Assembly (NCBI GenBank): GCA_963738345.1
Contig: CAVTWI010000002.1
Location: 2,542,001 to 2,606,000 of the forward strand
DNA: 64,000 nt
Direction of reading: 5' to 3'
DNA from: Bog-159 sp963738345
GTDB lineage: Bacteria; Acidobacteriota; Terriglobia; Bryobacterales; Bryobacteraceae
Shown: positions 51,473 to 59,846 of the stretch, piece by piece
Layout: each line of letters starts with the position of its first letter
Position numbering within the stretch: position 1 is the first letter of the stretch
Notes under the pieces: generated by a model
Seen by the model: only the letters and a program-made list of their open reading frames with translations
Told to the model about the DNA's origin: nothing
Database searches by the model: none
Program-made: the position numbers and the translations under genes

Positions 51473-52735
51473 ATGCGTTTACTGGTTCTATCCGCTGTAA
51501 CACTTCTAAGCGGCTCGTTGTATGCCGCCGACCCGGAACTGCTCAGCCTGGCGATGCCCAATAGCCAATTAATGGCTGGGATGAACGTGGAGAGCGTAAG
51601 GCTTTCGCCGCTGGGCCAATATCTCTTGAACGAACCCGGGGTGCTGCCGGGGGGCGATTTACAGAAGTTGGCCGACGCAACCGGTTTTGATTTTCGCCGG
51701 GATTTGCGGGAGATCCTGGTTTCATCGACCGCGCAGCGTACGGGTAATCCAGGCATTGTGCTGGCGCGCGGGGCCTTCGATGTTCCGAAGATCACGGCTT
51801 CAGCCACAGCAGACGGCGGGAAGGTCGAAACTTATAAGGGTGTTCCGGTGATACAAAAAGGCCCCGACTTTTCGATCGCCTTTGTGGACTCCACTCTAGC
51901 CATCGGCGGCAGCAACACGGAAGTGCTGGCGGCCATCGAACGCAAATCGGCTCCTGCCGCCATCGATTCAGCGTTGGCGGTCCAGGTCAACCAAGTGAGC
52001 AGCGCCGAAGATATTTGGTTTGTTTCGATGGTGCCCCTTACGCAGTTGCTGAGTCAGCCCGCTGGCAGCGCGGCCAACCCGGTCGCTGCCTTATATGCCA
52101 AGATCCTGCAGGCCAGCGGAGGCGTGAAACTTGGCGCCAATCTGGTGTTGACGTTACAGGCGGTTTCGGAAACGGACCAGGATGCCTCGGCGTTGGCAGG
52201 CGTGCTCAAGGCTCTGCCCGGAATGGCGCAGATGGCCGCCCCGAAGGAAATGGCCGGCGCCGCGTCAATGCTGCAGAACCTAAACGCGACTGCGGACGGA
52301 AAGACCACGACCCTCACGCTGAGCGTTCTTGAGCAGCAGATCGAGCAGTTCCTGCGGGCCGCGCAAGCCAGCTCGCCGCATGTCGAGCACCACGCGCACC
52401 TGCAAGCGATGCCCTCCGGAGGCGCAAGTGAAAGTGATGCGGCCCGGCGGATTCACGTGGGCAGCGAGGCACAACACGCAAAGTTGATCCAACAACCCGC
52501 GCCGGTATATCCTCCGCTGGCCAAGCAAGCTGGGGTCACCGGCGTGGTGCGACTCAACGCTATCATCGGAGCCGACGGCACGGTAAAGAACCTCACTGTG
52601 AGCAGCGGCCATCCCATTTTGGTACCGGCTGCCATGGAAGCGGCGAAACAGTGGGTCTATCAGCCCACTCTGTTGAACGGCAAGCCAGTGGAAGTGATCA
52701 CTGAGATCGAAATCAACTTCACCCTGGCGCAGTAG
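51473..52735 (+). CDS. exported protein with C-terminal TonB domain
   Basis: A 420-residue protein with a signal peptide (LLVLSAVTLLSGSLYA). Residues about 20-300 form a domain I do not recognise (LQKLADATGFDFRRDLREIL; SIAFVDSTLAIGGSNTEVLA), typical of acidobacterial TonB-domain proteins. The last 80 residues are a TonB C-terminal domain (VYPPLAKQAGVTGVVRLNAI; AAMEAAKQWVYQPTLLNGKP). It lacks the usual N-terminal anchor and proline-rich spacer, so energy transduction is doubtful. GTG 51467 is an alternative start. Confidence 0.8.
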   Translation: MRLLVLSAVTLLSGSLYAADPELLSLAMPNSQLMAGMNVESVRLSPLGQYLLNEPGVLPGGDLQKLADATGFDFRRDLREILVSSTAQRTGNPGIVLARGAFDVPKITASATADGGKVETYKGVPVIQKGPDFSIAFVDSTLAIGGSNTEVLAAIERKSAPAAIDSALAVQVNQVSSAEDIWFVSMVPLTQLLSQPAGSAANPVAALYAKILQASGGVKLGANLVLTLQAVSETDQDASALAGVLKALPGMAQMAAPKEMAGAASMLQNLNATADGKTTTLTLSVLEQQIEQFLRAAQASSPHVEHHAHLQAMPSGGASESDAARRIHVGSEAQHAKLIQQPAPVYPPLAKQAGVTGVVRLNAIIGADGTVKNLTVSSGHPILVPAAMEAAKQWVYQPTLLNGKPVEVITEIEINFTLAQ

Positions 52736-53129
52736 GCGCCGCGGCCGACTGGCGGATGAATTCGACGATCGCGTCCAAAGACGCTCCGGGCTGAAACACC
52801 GCCGCTACCCCCTGCCGCTTGAGGGCCGCGGCGTCGTCGTCCGGCACGATGCCGCCCACGATCACCTTCACGTCCAGCATGTCCTTCTCGCGCAGCAAAT
52901 CCATCACGCGCGGCACGATGGCGTTGTGCGCGCCCGAAAGAATCGACAGCCCGATCACCTGTACGTCTTCCTGCAGGGCCGCATTCACAATCATCTCCGG
53001 AGTCTGCCGCAGACCGGTATAGATGACCTCCATGCCGGCGTCGCGCAGCGCCCGCGCAATCACTTTGGCCCCGCGGTCGTGGCCATCCAACCCGGGCTTG
53101 GCCACCAGTACTCGAATGGGAGGATTCAT
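52719..53129 (-). CDS. B12-binding small subunit of an acyl-CoA mutase
   Basis: A 136-residue cobalamin-binding domain: LVAKPGLDGHDRGAKVIARA, in which His17 (DxHxxG) ligates cobalt, then GLSILSGAHNAIVPRVM and VIVGGIVPDDD. It carries adenosylcobalamin for the large subunit encoded just upstream; the ATG directly follows that stop (TAAATG). Split mutases of this kind include methylmalonyl-CoA and isobutyryl-CoA types. The 3' end overlaps the TonB-domain gene by 17 nt on the opposite strand. Confidence 0.92.
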   Translation of the reverse strand: MNPPIRVLVAKPGLDGHDRGAKVIARALRDAGMEVIYTGLRQTPEMIVNAALQEDVQVIGLSILSGAHNAIVPRVMDLLREKDMLDVKVIVGGIVPDDDAAALKRQGVAAVFQPGASLDAIVEFIRQSAAAPTAPG

Positions 53130-54722
53130 TTAGATGTGGGCCGTCTCCTGGTAGGTGCCGAACACGCCGCGGAAGGCATCGCAAATCTCGCCCAGCGTGG
53201 CGTAGGCGCGTACCGCATCCAAAATGAACGGCATGGTGTTTTCGGTCCCCTCGGCCGCCCGACGCAACGCATCCAGCGTCTTTTGCACGCGCCCATTATC
53301 GCGCCGCGCCCGCAACGCCGCCAGTTTCTTCACTTGATGATCTTCCGAGGTCTGGTCGATCTGCAGCAGTTCGATGGGCTGGTCTTCGGACTGAAACGCA
53401 TTCACCCCCACTACCAGTTTTTCCTTGGACTCCACGGCACGCTGGTACTGATAGCTGGCGTTGGCGATCTCGCTTTGCGGAAAGCCTTTCTCGATAGCGG
53501 CGATCATGCCGCCCATATCGTCGATACGCGGAAGTAATCGCGCGCGGCCTGCTCCATGTCGAGCGTCATCCGTTCCACAAAGTAACTGCCGCCCAGCGGA
53601 TCGGGCGTATTGGTCACGCCGCTTTCATAGCCCAGAATCTGTTGCGTGCGCAGCGCGATGGTCACGGCTTGCTCGCTCGGCAGCGCATAGGCTTCGTCGA
53701 GCGAATTGGTGTGCAGCGATTGCGTTCCGCCCAACACCGCTGCCAGCGCCTGAATCGCAGTGCGCACCACGTTGTTGTACGGCTGCTGCCAGGTGAGCGA
53801 GCATCCCGCGGTCTGCGAATGAAAGCGCAATTTCAGGCTGCGCTCGTCCTTGGCGCCGTAAGCGGTCGCGCATGGCATGCGCCCAGATTTTGCGCGCCGC
53901 GCGGTACTTGGCGATCTCTTCGAAAAAGTCGTTGTGCGCGTTAAAGAAGAAACTGAGGCGCGGGGCGAATTCATCCACCTGCATACCGCGCTCGAGCGCC
54001 CATTCCACATACTCCATGCCGTCGCGCAGGGTGAACGCCAGTTCCTGCACGGCGGTCGATCCGGCTTCGCGAATGTGATAGCCGCTGATCGAAATGGGAT
54101 TGAAGCGCGGCGTATGGCGCGCGCCGAATTCGATGGTATCGGTGACCAGCCGCATCGAAGGCCGCGGCGGAAAAATATACTCCTTCTGCGCGATGTATTC
54201 CTTCAGAATGTCGTTCTGCAGCGTGCCGGAAACTGCAGTCCAATCCACGCCCTGTTGCTCCGCCACCGCCAGGTACATGGCCCATAACACGGCGGCCGGC
54301 GAGTTGATGGTCATCGAGACGGTGACATCGCCGAGCGGGATGCCGCGGAAGAGAATCTCCATATCCTCGAGCGATGAGATCGACGCGCCGCACTTGCCCA
54401 CTTCGCCTTCCGATATCGCGTGGTCGGCATCGTAACCCATCAGCGTAGGCAGGTCGAACGCCACCGATAGACCGGTCTGGCCCTGCCGCAGCAGATAGTG
54501 GTAGCGGCGATTGGTCTCCTCGGGTGTGGCAAAACCGGAGAATTGCCGCATGGTCCACAAGCGCCCGCGGTACATGGTTTCGTGGATGCCGCGGGTGTAC
54601 GGAAACTCGCCTGGGGGGGCCAGGTCCCGGTCCGGATGAAAGTCCCCTAATTGCTCCGGTCCATACAGCGGTTCGATCGGCACCCCGCTGATCGTGGTGT
54701 ACTGCTTTTCTGCGACAGCCAT
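53130..54722 (-). CDS. large subunit of a B12-dependent acyl-CoA mutase (isobutyryl-CoA-mutase-like), two frame breaks
   Basis: About 530 residues once repaired. It is intact from ATG 54722 to about 53870, where an extra T shifts the frame (RDRYGAKDERSLKLRFHSQT resumes). A second shift near 53520 leads to IDDMGGMIAAIEKGFPQSEI and the end. The substrate-binding residues differ from methylmalonyl-CoA mutase: TMRQFSGF has Phe61 where that enzyme has Tyr89, and EYIAQKEYIFPP has Gln179 in place of Arg207. Both are the isobutyryl-CoA mutase choices. The conserved His216 (SGYHIREAGS) is present. It works with the small subunit next to it. Confidence 0.85.
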
Positions 54723-54728
54723 GCTCTC

Positions 54729-54734
54729 ATCTTA
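54729..54734 (-). promoter_or_regulatory. TANNNT -10 hexamer before the mutase gene
   Basis: On the minus strand TAAGAT is followed by 6 nt (GAGAGC) and ATG 54722. Confidence 0.43.
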
Positions 54735-54757
54735 CCCAACTCCGCTGCTGGCGGTGC

Positions 54758-54763
54758 TACGAT
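54758..54763 (+). promoter_or_regulatory. TANNNT -10 hexamer before the zinc-ribbon-like gene
   Basis: TACGAT is followed by 7 nt and ATG 54771. It is divergent from the mutase promoter about 25 nt away. Confidence 0.38.
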
Positions 54764-54770
54764 GGGCACT

Positions 54771-55072
54771 ATGCCGCAAAGTCTGATCGAGGTCGCCTGC
54801 CCGTGCTGTAGCGCGATATTGAAGATCGATCCCGAAACTCGTGCCGTGATCGCGCATGCCGTACCCGAGAAACCGCCCATGATCGAAGACTTGGCGGCGG
54901 CCGTGGCCAAATTGAAGGGCGAGGCCGGACGGCGCGACGAAGTCTTTCGCAAGCAATTCGAAGCCGAGAAATCGCACGGCAAAGTGCTCGAGAAAAAGTT
55001 CGACGAATTGCTCAAGCAGGCTAAAGAGAGTCCCGACAGGGACGGCCCATGCGCGACATCGATCTCGACTAG
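54771..55072 (+). CDS. small CPCC-motif coiled-coil protein, probable frame break near the end
   Basis: About 100 residues. The N-terminus has a metal-ribbon-like CPCCSAILKIDPETRAVIAH; the middle is a helical coiled coil (EDLAAAVAKLKGEAGRRDE; KVLEKKFDELLKQAKES). In the unshifted frame it ends with an unlikely tail (CATSISTRLVSALTSKS, stop at 55101-55103). A one-base shift near 55045 gives PMRDIDLD and TAG 55072, an acidic end that looks natural. ATG 54762 (MGTMPQ) is an alternative start. The function is unknown. Confidence 0.68.
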
Positions 55073-55099
55073 ATTGGTAAGTGCGCTTACTTCTAAGAG

Positions 55100-55128
55100 T
55101 TGACTTTCCCCAAGCCATTGTACATACT
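55100..55128 (+). promoter_or_regulatory. sigma-70-like promoter upstream of the TPR gene
   Basis: TTGACT (55100-55105), a 17-bp spacer and CATACT (55123-55128). The transcript would have a leader of about 130 nt before GTG 55267, which has a good GAGGAG Shine-Dalgarno. The remaining 55073-55266 sequence shows no gene. Confidence 0.35.
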
Positions 55129-55266
55129 GGTTAAACTTCCGGTCCCAGTTGCGACCACCCGATCCTGAAATTTCATCCCCGTTAGAAAATCAAACGCCTG
55201 TCTTAGCGCGATTTGTTCGCTAGTCCGAAGCTGAACTAACAACTTAAAACTCACGAGGAGAATACT

Positions 55267-56028
55267 GTGCGCTTAACGGAGATGCTGAATGCCTGCCTGT
55301 GTGTGACTACTATGTACTGCTGCGCGACAGCCGTTCTTTGGGGACAGCGGTCGCCCGGCGGTGTGTTAACGATTAGCGGCGAAGTGACCTGTGAAGGTGC
55401 CCGCATCCCAGATTCATTGAATGTGGAATTGGTTTCGTCCGGCCGGGTGATCGACCGCGCTGCAGTGGCAGTCGACGGCCGCTTCGAACTATCGAACGTG
55501 ACCTATGGGGAGTACGAAGTTCGCCTGACCGACCATTCCCAAGTCGTAGTCCAACCGCAGTTCGTCTCGGTGCACGGTCCCACAGGGGACTTAGTCTTCC
55601 GGTTGGAGAAAGACGCGCGCGACCGTCCGGTCTCGGGAACCGTCAGCGCCAACCGCCTGTTGCACCGGCCCCCCGCCACCGCCCGGAAAGAATTGTTGCG
55701 TGCCGCTCAAGCGAGCAACGCCGGCGATGCCGAGGAATCGAGACGACACCTGTGCAAAGCCCTGGCGATTTTCCCGAATTATGCCGATGCGCGCAACGAT
55801 CTTGGCGCTTGGTATATGCGGCACGGCTCTTATGCACAAGCCGCGGCGGAGTTTCAGGAAGCCGCACGGTTGGATCCCGGCGCTGCCCGGCCCAATACCA
55901 ACTTGGCCTTGGCCTGGATCGCCATGGGCCGCTATGCCGAGGCCAAACACGCCGCCCGGTTGGCCCTCGCCTCGGACCCTACCTTCGCTCCGGCAAAGCG
56001 CGCCCTAACCATGGCCTCAGGCAGATAG
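55267..56028 (+). CDS. exported carboxypeptidase-regulatory-like / TPR protein
   Basis: A 253-residue protein, start GTG 55267 with GAGGAG nearby. The first 26 residues are a signal peptide rich in cysteine (MLNACLCVTTMYCCATAVLWG). Residues about 30-115 form a beta domain of the carboxypeptidase-regulatory type (LTISGEVTCEGARIP; VDGRFELSNVTYGEYEVRL). From about 135 there are three tetratricopeptide repeats (ALAIFPNYADARNDLGAWYM; AARLDPGAARPNTNLALAWI). The role is unknown. Confidence 0.8.
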   Translation: MRLTEMLNACLCVTTMYCCATAVLWGQRSPGGVLTISGEVTCEGARIPDSLNVELVSSGRVIDRAAVAVDGRFELSNVTYGEYEVRLTDHSQVVVQPQFVSVHGPTGDLVFRLEKDARDRPVSGTVSANRLLHRPPATARKELLRAAQASNAGDAEESRRHLCKALAIFPNYADARNDLGAWYMRHGSYAQAAAEFQEAARLDPGAARPNTNLALAWIAMGRYAEAKHAARLALASDPTFAPAKRALTMASGR

Positions 56029-56296
56029 CGTCCCGACCTAAATGACCGTAACTAATAGCAAACAAACGCTTTACATATTTCTATGCCCCCTCCTTCCTTT
56101 CCGCAAATCTTGCCCAATTTGCACAATCCGCTCCCCCCTTCACAATCCTCACAGACCGCCAACCAGAGATTTTTGATTGGCTTTGTTCGTAATATCCTCG
56201 CCCATGCCCCGGCACCGAACCCAAAAACCTGCCCATTTTTGCCCAATCCGCCCCAGCCTGAACCCGCCGGATTCTGGCTATAATTAGCGGAGTATC
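56029..56296. other. pyrimidine-rich intergenic stretch with CCCAAT repeats
   Basis: This 268-bp region is C/T-rich on the plus strand and repeats short units such as TTGCCCAATTTGCACAATCC and TTTTGCCCAATCCGCCCC. A 66-codon frame (56083-56283) results from the low complexity and is not counted. A TATAAT at 56279-56284 lies 12 nt before the next ATG. Confidence 0.45.
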
Positions 56297-57367
56297 ATGC
56301 GCGCCCATCTTCGGCATGTCATGTTTCTGCTCCCGCTTGGTTTGCTTGCGGCCGCGGATAGCCCCGACTTCTCGGGTACTTGGAATCTTGACCGGCAACA
56401 CAGTAATTGGCGCGGCCTTCCCACCGAACCCGCCGACGTATTAAATGTCAGCCGGCAGAATCTGTCCATTTTCTACACGGAATCGGATGCTAAGTGGATC
56501 GTTGCGCTGGACGGGTCCGAGAGTAAATACCGCGTCGGCGACTCCGATGTAAATAGCAAATCTAAATGGGAAGGCCGTGCGCTACTCATTAATACGTTGG
56601 TGAGTGGCAGCCAGACTTACGTAATAGAGGACCGTTGGGAACTCTCGCGGAATCTCTCGGTGCTGACCATCACGCGCACCGTAAGACGGGGCGCCATCGC
56701 CCACGAGGCCACACTGGTCTACAGGCATAAGGAAAGCGGCATGACGCAACTGGCCGCCGCTCCGCCTCCGGTCGCCGCTCCAACCCAAATTGTGATCCAG
56801 GCCGGAACCAAGATTCCCTTGTCCCTGGTGAACAGCTTAAATACCAAACGGAGCGCGGCGGGCGATCGGGTCTATCTGGAAACCGCCTTTCCGGTCACCC
56901 AGGACGGGCGGATCATCATTCCAAAAGGTAGCTATGTGGCGGGCACCGTGACCGACGTCAAGCGCGCGGGTAAGGTTAAAGGCAAAGCCGAACTGTTCCT
57001 GCGCTTCGATTCCCTGACCCTGCCCAACGGCGTGACCCGTGAGTTTCGTTCGCGTTTGGATAGCGCCGACGGCAACGATGTCGACCGCCAAGAGGGCAAA
57101 ATCCGCGGCGAGAGCAATAAGGCAGGTGATGCCAAGACGGTCGGCGAAGCGGCGGGCGCGGGCGCCACGGTCGGATCGATCGCGGGCAGCATCGCCGGAC
57201 ATGCCGGAATGGGAGCCGGCATCGGTGTGATCGGCGGAGCGGCCGCCGGACTGATGGCGGTCCTGGCAACCCGCGGCCCGGATTTAATCCTGCCCAAAGG
57301 GACTACGCTCGAAATGGTCTTGGATCGCGAGTTGCACTACGACGCGAGCGAGTTGACACTTCGGTAG
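56297..57367 (+). CDS. exported protein with C-terminal glycine-zipper-like segment
   Basis: A 356-residue protein, not recognised as a named family. It has a signal peptide (HVMFLLPLGLLAAADS), then a beta-rich region of the 'FSGTWNLDRQHS' type to about 145. A proline-rich linker is followed by a second beta domain (IPLSLVNSLNTKRSAAGDRV; IIPKGSYVAGTVTDVKRAGK) resembling the TrbI/VirB10-like barrel. Near the end is an alanine/glycine-rich segment (GAGATVGSIAGSIAGHAGMG) like a glycine zipper, then LILPKGTTLEMVLDREL. Envelope location is inferred. Confidence 0.75.
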   Translation: MRAHLRHVMFLLPLGLLAAADSPDFSGTWNLDRQHSNWRGLPTEPADVLNVSRQNLSIFYTESDAKWIVALDGSESKYRVGDSDVNSKSKWEGRALLINTLVSGSQTYVIEDRWELSRNLSVLTITRTVRRGAIAHEATLVYRHKESGMTQLAAAPPPVAAPTQIVIQAGTKIPLSLVNSLNTKRSAAGDRVYLETAFPVTQDGRIIIPKGSYVAGTVTDVKRAGKVKGKAELFLRFDSLTLPNGVTREFRSRLDSADGNDVDRQEGKIRGESNKAGDAKTVGEAAGAGATVGSIAGSIAGHAGMGAGIGVIGGAAAGLMAVLATRGPDLILPKGTTLEMVLDRELHYDASELTLR

Positions 57368-57510
57368 CCCGGCCCGTCTCAAATCCCCGGAACTTTCCCG
57401 ACCCCTACCCTAAACCTTCCTACCTATCTAACCGATGAATCATTAGGGTCGTTCGCACGGCTTTAGTAAAGGGCGCGAGTAGATCCATAGAAAAATCATC
57501 AGGAGACAAA

Positions 57511-58035
57511 ATGCAGGTAAGCACGATGGCGCCGCCTGAGGGCGGGTTGACGTCCAAGAACGATAGCCGCACGGGCAAATACCTGGCTTTTCATTTGGGT
57601 CGTGAGGAGTTCGCGATTCAGGTTTTGAAAGTCCGGGAAATCATGGGCATTCAGGATATCACCGCAGTCCCCCAGACACCGGTGTTCGTAAAAGGGGTAA
57701 TCAATCTACGAGGGAAAGTGATTCCCGTAGTCGACTTGCGGCTGAAATTCGGTCTACCGGAAGTGGAATACACCCAGCGTACCTGCATCATTGTTGTGCA
57801 GATTCATGGTGCGGATGGAAGCGTCGCATTAACGGGCATTGTCGTCGACGAGGTTTCCGAGGCGATCAACATCGCGGCGGGAGAGATTGAAGATACCCCC
57901 GATTTTGGCGATGGCGTTTCAACGCCCTATATCCTTGGCATGGCTAAGAGTAAGGGCAAAGTCAAGATTCTGCTGGATATCGACAAAGTGCTGCAAGCGC
58001 AGGAACTGGAAGGTATTAAAGCGTTGATGCACTAA
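57511..58035 (+). CDS. cheW: chemotaxis coupling protein CheW
   Basis: A 174-residue CheW that links receptors to CheA. Conserved stretches: YLAFHLGREEFAIQVLKVRE, ITAVPQTPVFVKGVINLRGK, VIPVVDLRLKFGL and GIVVDEVSEAINI. It has an N-terminal extension of about 27 residues. ATG 57511 has an AGGAGA Shine-Dalgarno. It heads the chemotaxis operon; mcp follows after 23 nt. The 143 nt upstream (57368-57510) hold no gene, and I see no clear promoter there. Confidence 0.94.
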   Translation: MQVSTMAPPEGGLTSKNDSRTGKYLAFHLGREEFAIQVLKVREIMGIQDITAVPQTPVFVKGVINLRGKVIPVVDLRLKFGLPEVEYTQRTCIIVVQIHGADGSVALTGIVVDEVSEAINIAAGEIEDTPDFGDGVSTPYILGMAKSKGKVKILLDIDKVLQAQELEGIKALMH

Positions 58036-58058
58036 AGCCTGACGCTAAGGAGATCACA

Positions 58059-59705
58059 ATGAATATCAAATGGACCATGCAAACCAAACTCGTGACTTGC
58101 GTTGCCGTCATGTTCGCACTGGCAGCGATCCTGGGATACTCGGGACTCAGTACCGCGACAACATTTAAGGGAGCTTTCGATCATACCGCCGACTCGACCG
58201 TGCGGAAGGTTGTGTTGGCAGACGAGATCGCTAATGCAGATTCCGATATGGTTTCGGCCCAACGCGGGCTGATCCTTGGCGCCTTCGCCAAAGATACGGC
58301 TGAATCGGAGAAGAATCAGGAAGTCTTCAAAAGCAAGGCCGCCAGCATTGAGAAGGATCTGGATGAAATACGCCCCCTGCTTACGAAAGAAGAAGGAAAG
58401 ACTGCCGTGAGCGATATCGCTGCGGACTTGACGCAATGGCGTCCACACTATGACGAGGTGGTCCAGCAATGCCAAGGGCAGCATGTGGCGGAAGCCAATC
58501 GGATACGGAAAGAAGTGACTGCCCCTATCTACAACAAGCTGGCTGCATCGGCCCGCCGTCTGAGAGACTTGCAAATTGAAACTGTGGCGGAGGATAAGGC
58601 CGACGTCAACAAGCAGCATGCGAGCAGCCGCACCATCGCCATTGGGCTCCTCCTGCTTTGCGTGGTCATGGGTTCGGTGGTGATTGTGATCGTGCGGAAT
58701 ATTTCCAAGGACATCCGGCAATCCGTCGGGCGACTGACCGATGGCGCCGAGCAGGTAGCAAGCGCCGCCTCGCAAGTTGCTTCGGCGAGCCAGTCTCTGG
58801 CACAGGGGTCTTCCGAACAGGCGGCTTCGCTCGAAGAGACCTCATCCTCAAGCGAAGAAATCAATTCGATGACTCACAAGAATGCCGAAAACTCGAAAGT
58901 TGCCGCGGAATTCACCGCTCAGGTGGACCAGCGTGTAGCCCATGCCAATCAGAATCTCGGCGCGATGGTTACGTCCATGACGGAGATCAACACATCCAGC
59001 GAAAAAGTTTCCAAGATCATCAAAGTCATCGACGAGATCGCCTTCCAGACCAATGTCCTGGCTCTCAACGCAGCCGTCGAGGCGGCTCGCGCCGGAGAAG
59101 CAGGCATGGGGTTTGCGGTCGTCGCAGATGAAGTCCGCAACCTGGCCCAGCGTTGCGCGCAGGCTGCCAAGGACACTGCTTCCCTTATCGAAGAATCGAT
59201 GGCTAAGTCGAAAGACGGCATGTCGAAGTTGGATCTGGTGGCGGGGGCTATTCAATCCATCACCGAGAGTTCCGCCAAAGTGAAGACCCTGGTGGATGAA
59301 GTTCATCTCGGCAGCGAGGAACAAGCCCGCGGCATCGAGCAGATAGCTAAGGCCATCTCGCAGATGGAACAGGTCACTCAAAAGACCGCCGCGAATGCCG
59401 AAGAGAGCGCTTCGGCCAGCGAGGAACTATCTGGCCAAGCCGAGAGTATGCAAAGCGTCGTCACCCACTTACAGGCCTTGGTAGGAGGGAACGAGGAGAC
59501 TGTCCATCACACCAAGTCCGGCACTCGAACAGGACGTCCGGTCGCCGCAGCGCCGGTGTCTCACAAAACTTCCGATCAGAGCAGAAGTCTGAAAGCACTC
59601 CAAGCCGCGGTATCCAAAAGGAAGGCGCCGGAGAGAACGGCGGTGGGAGCGGGCAAAGTCGGCCGTGACGTTCTACCGATGGACGATGACTTTAAGGAAT
59701 TCTAA
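58059..59705 (+). CDS. methyl-accepting chemotaxis protein
   Basis: A 548-residue transmembrane receptor. TM1 (about 7-25, CVAVMFALAAILGYSGLST), a periplasmic four-helix-bundle sensor (about 30-185), TM2 (about 190-210, IAIGLLLLCVVMGSVVIVIV). The cytoplasmic part is a long coiled coil with the hairpin tip KVIDEIAFQTNVLALNAAVE then ARAGEAGMGFAVVADEVRNL. There is no obvious HAMP domain. The C-terminus ends FKEF after a disordered linker, like tether peptides that recruit CheR or CheB/CheD. The ligand is unknown. AAGGAG precedes the ATG. Confidence 0.94.
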   Translation: MNIKWTMQTKLVTCVAVMFALAAILGYSGLSTATTFKGAFDHTADSTVRKVVLADEIANADSDMVSAQRGLILGAFAKDTAESEKNQEVFKSKAASIEKDLDEIRPLLTKEEGKTAVSDIAADLTQWRPHYDEVVQQCQGQHVAEANRIRKEVTAPIYNKLAASARRLRDLQIETVAEDKADVNKQHASSRTIAIGLLLLCVVMGSVVIVIVRNISKDIRQSVGRLTDGAEQVASAASQVASASQSLAQGSSEQAASLEETSSSSEEINSMTHKNAENSKVAAEFTAQVDQRVAHANQNLGAMVTSMTEINTSSEKVSKIIKVIDEIAFQTNVLALNAAVEAARAGEAGMGFAVVADEVRNLAQRCAQAAKDTASLIEESMAKSKDGMSKLDLVAGAIQSITESSAKVKTLVDEVHLGSEEQARGIEQIAKAISQMEQVTQKTAANAEESASASEELSGQAESMQSVVTHLQALVGGNEETVHHTKSGTRTGRPVAAAPVSHKTSDQSRSLKALQAAVSKRKAPERTAVGAGKVGRDVLPMDDDFKEF

Positions 59706-59716
59706 CGACCCTTCAA

Positions 59717-59829
59717 ATGGCGCAGGTTACTGAAATGACCAACGCCACCGCCGCAGAGGGCGCCTCATCTAGCGAGGAGCTCTCTGTACGGACGGCTTGA
59801 CTCCGGCCCCGATGGTACAGGAATTCTAG
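59717..59829 (+). pseudogene. relic of a second mcp gene between mcp and cheA
   Basis: Preceded by in-frame LQ, the frame reads MAQVTEMTNATAAEGASSSE then ELSVRTA and stops at 59800. It matches the receptor tip-proximal sequence of the upstream mcp (QMEQVTQKTAANAEESASAS then EELSGQ). A second fragment in another frame ends VQEF-TAG at 59829, like the FKEF end of the intact gene. It is therefore the remains of a duplicated receptor with most of its length deleted. Confidence 0.7.
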
Positions 59830-59846
59830 AGAGAAAACGGAACCTT

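Noticed and set aside
56083..56283. 66-codon Pro/Asn-rich open frame
   Set aside because: It comes from a C/T-rich low-complexity stretch with short repeats and lacks a Shine-Dalgarno.
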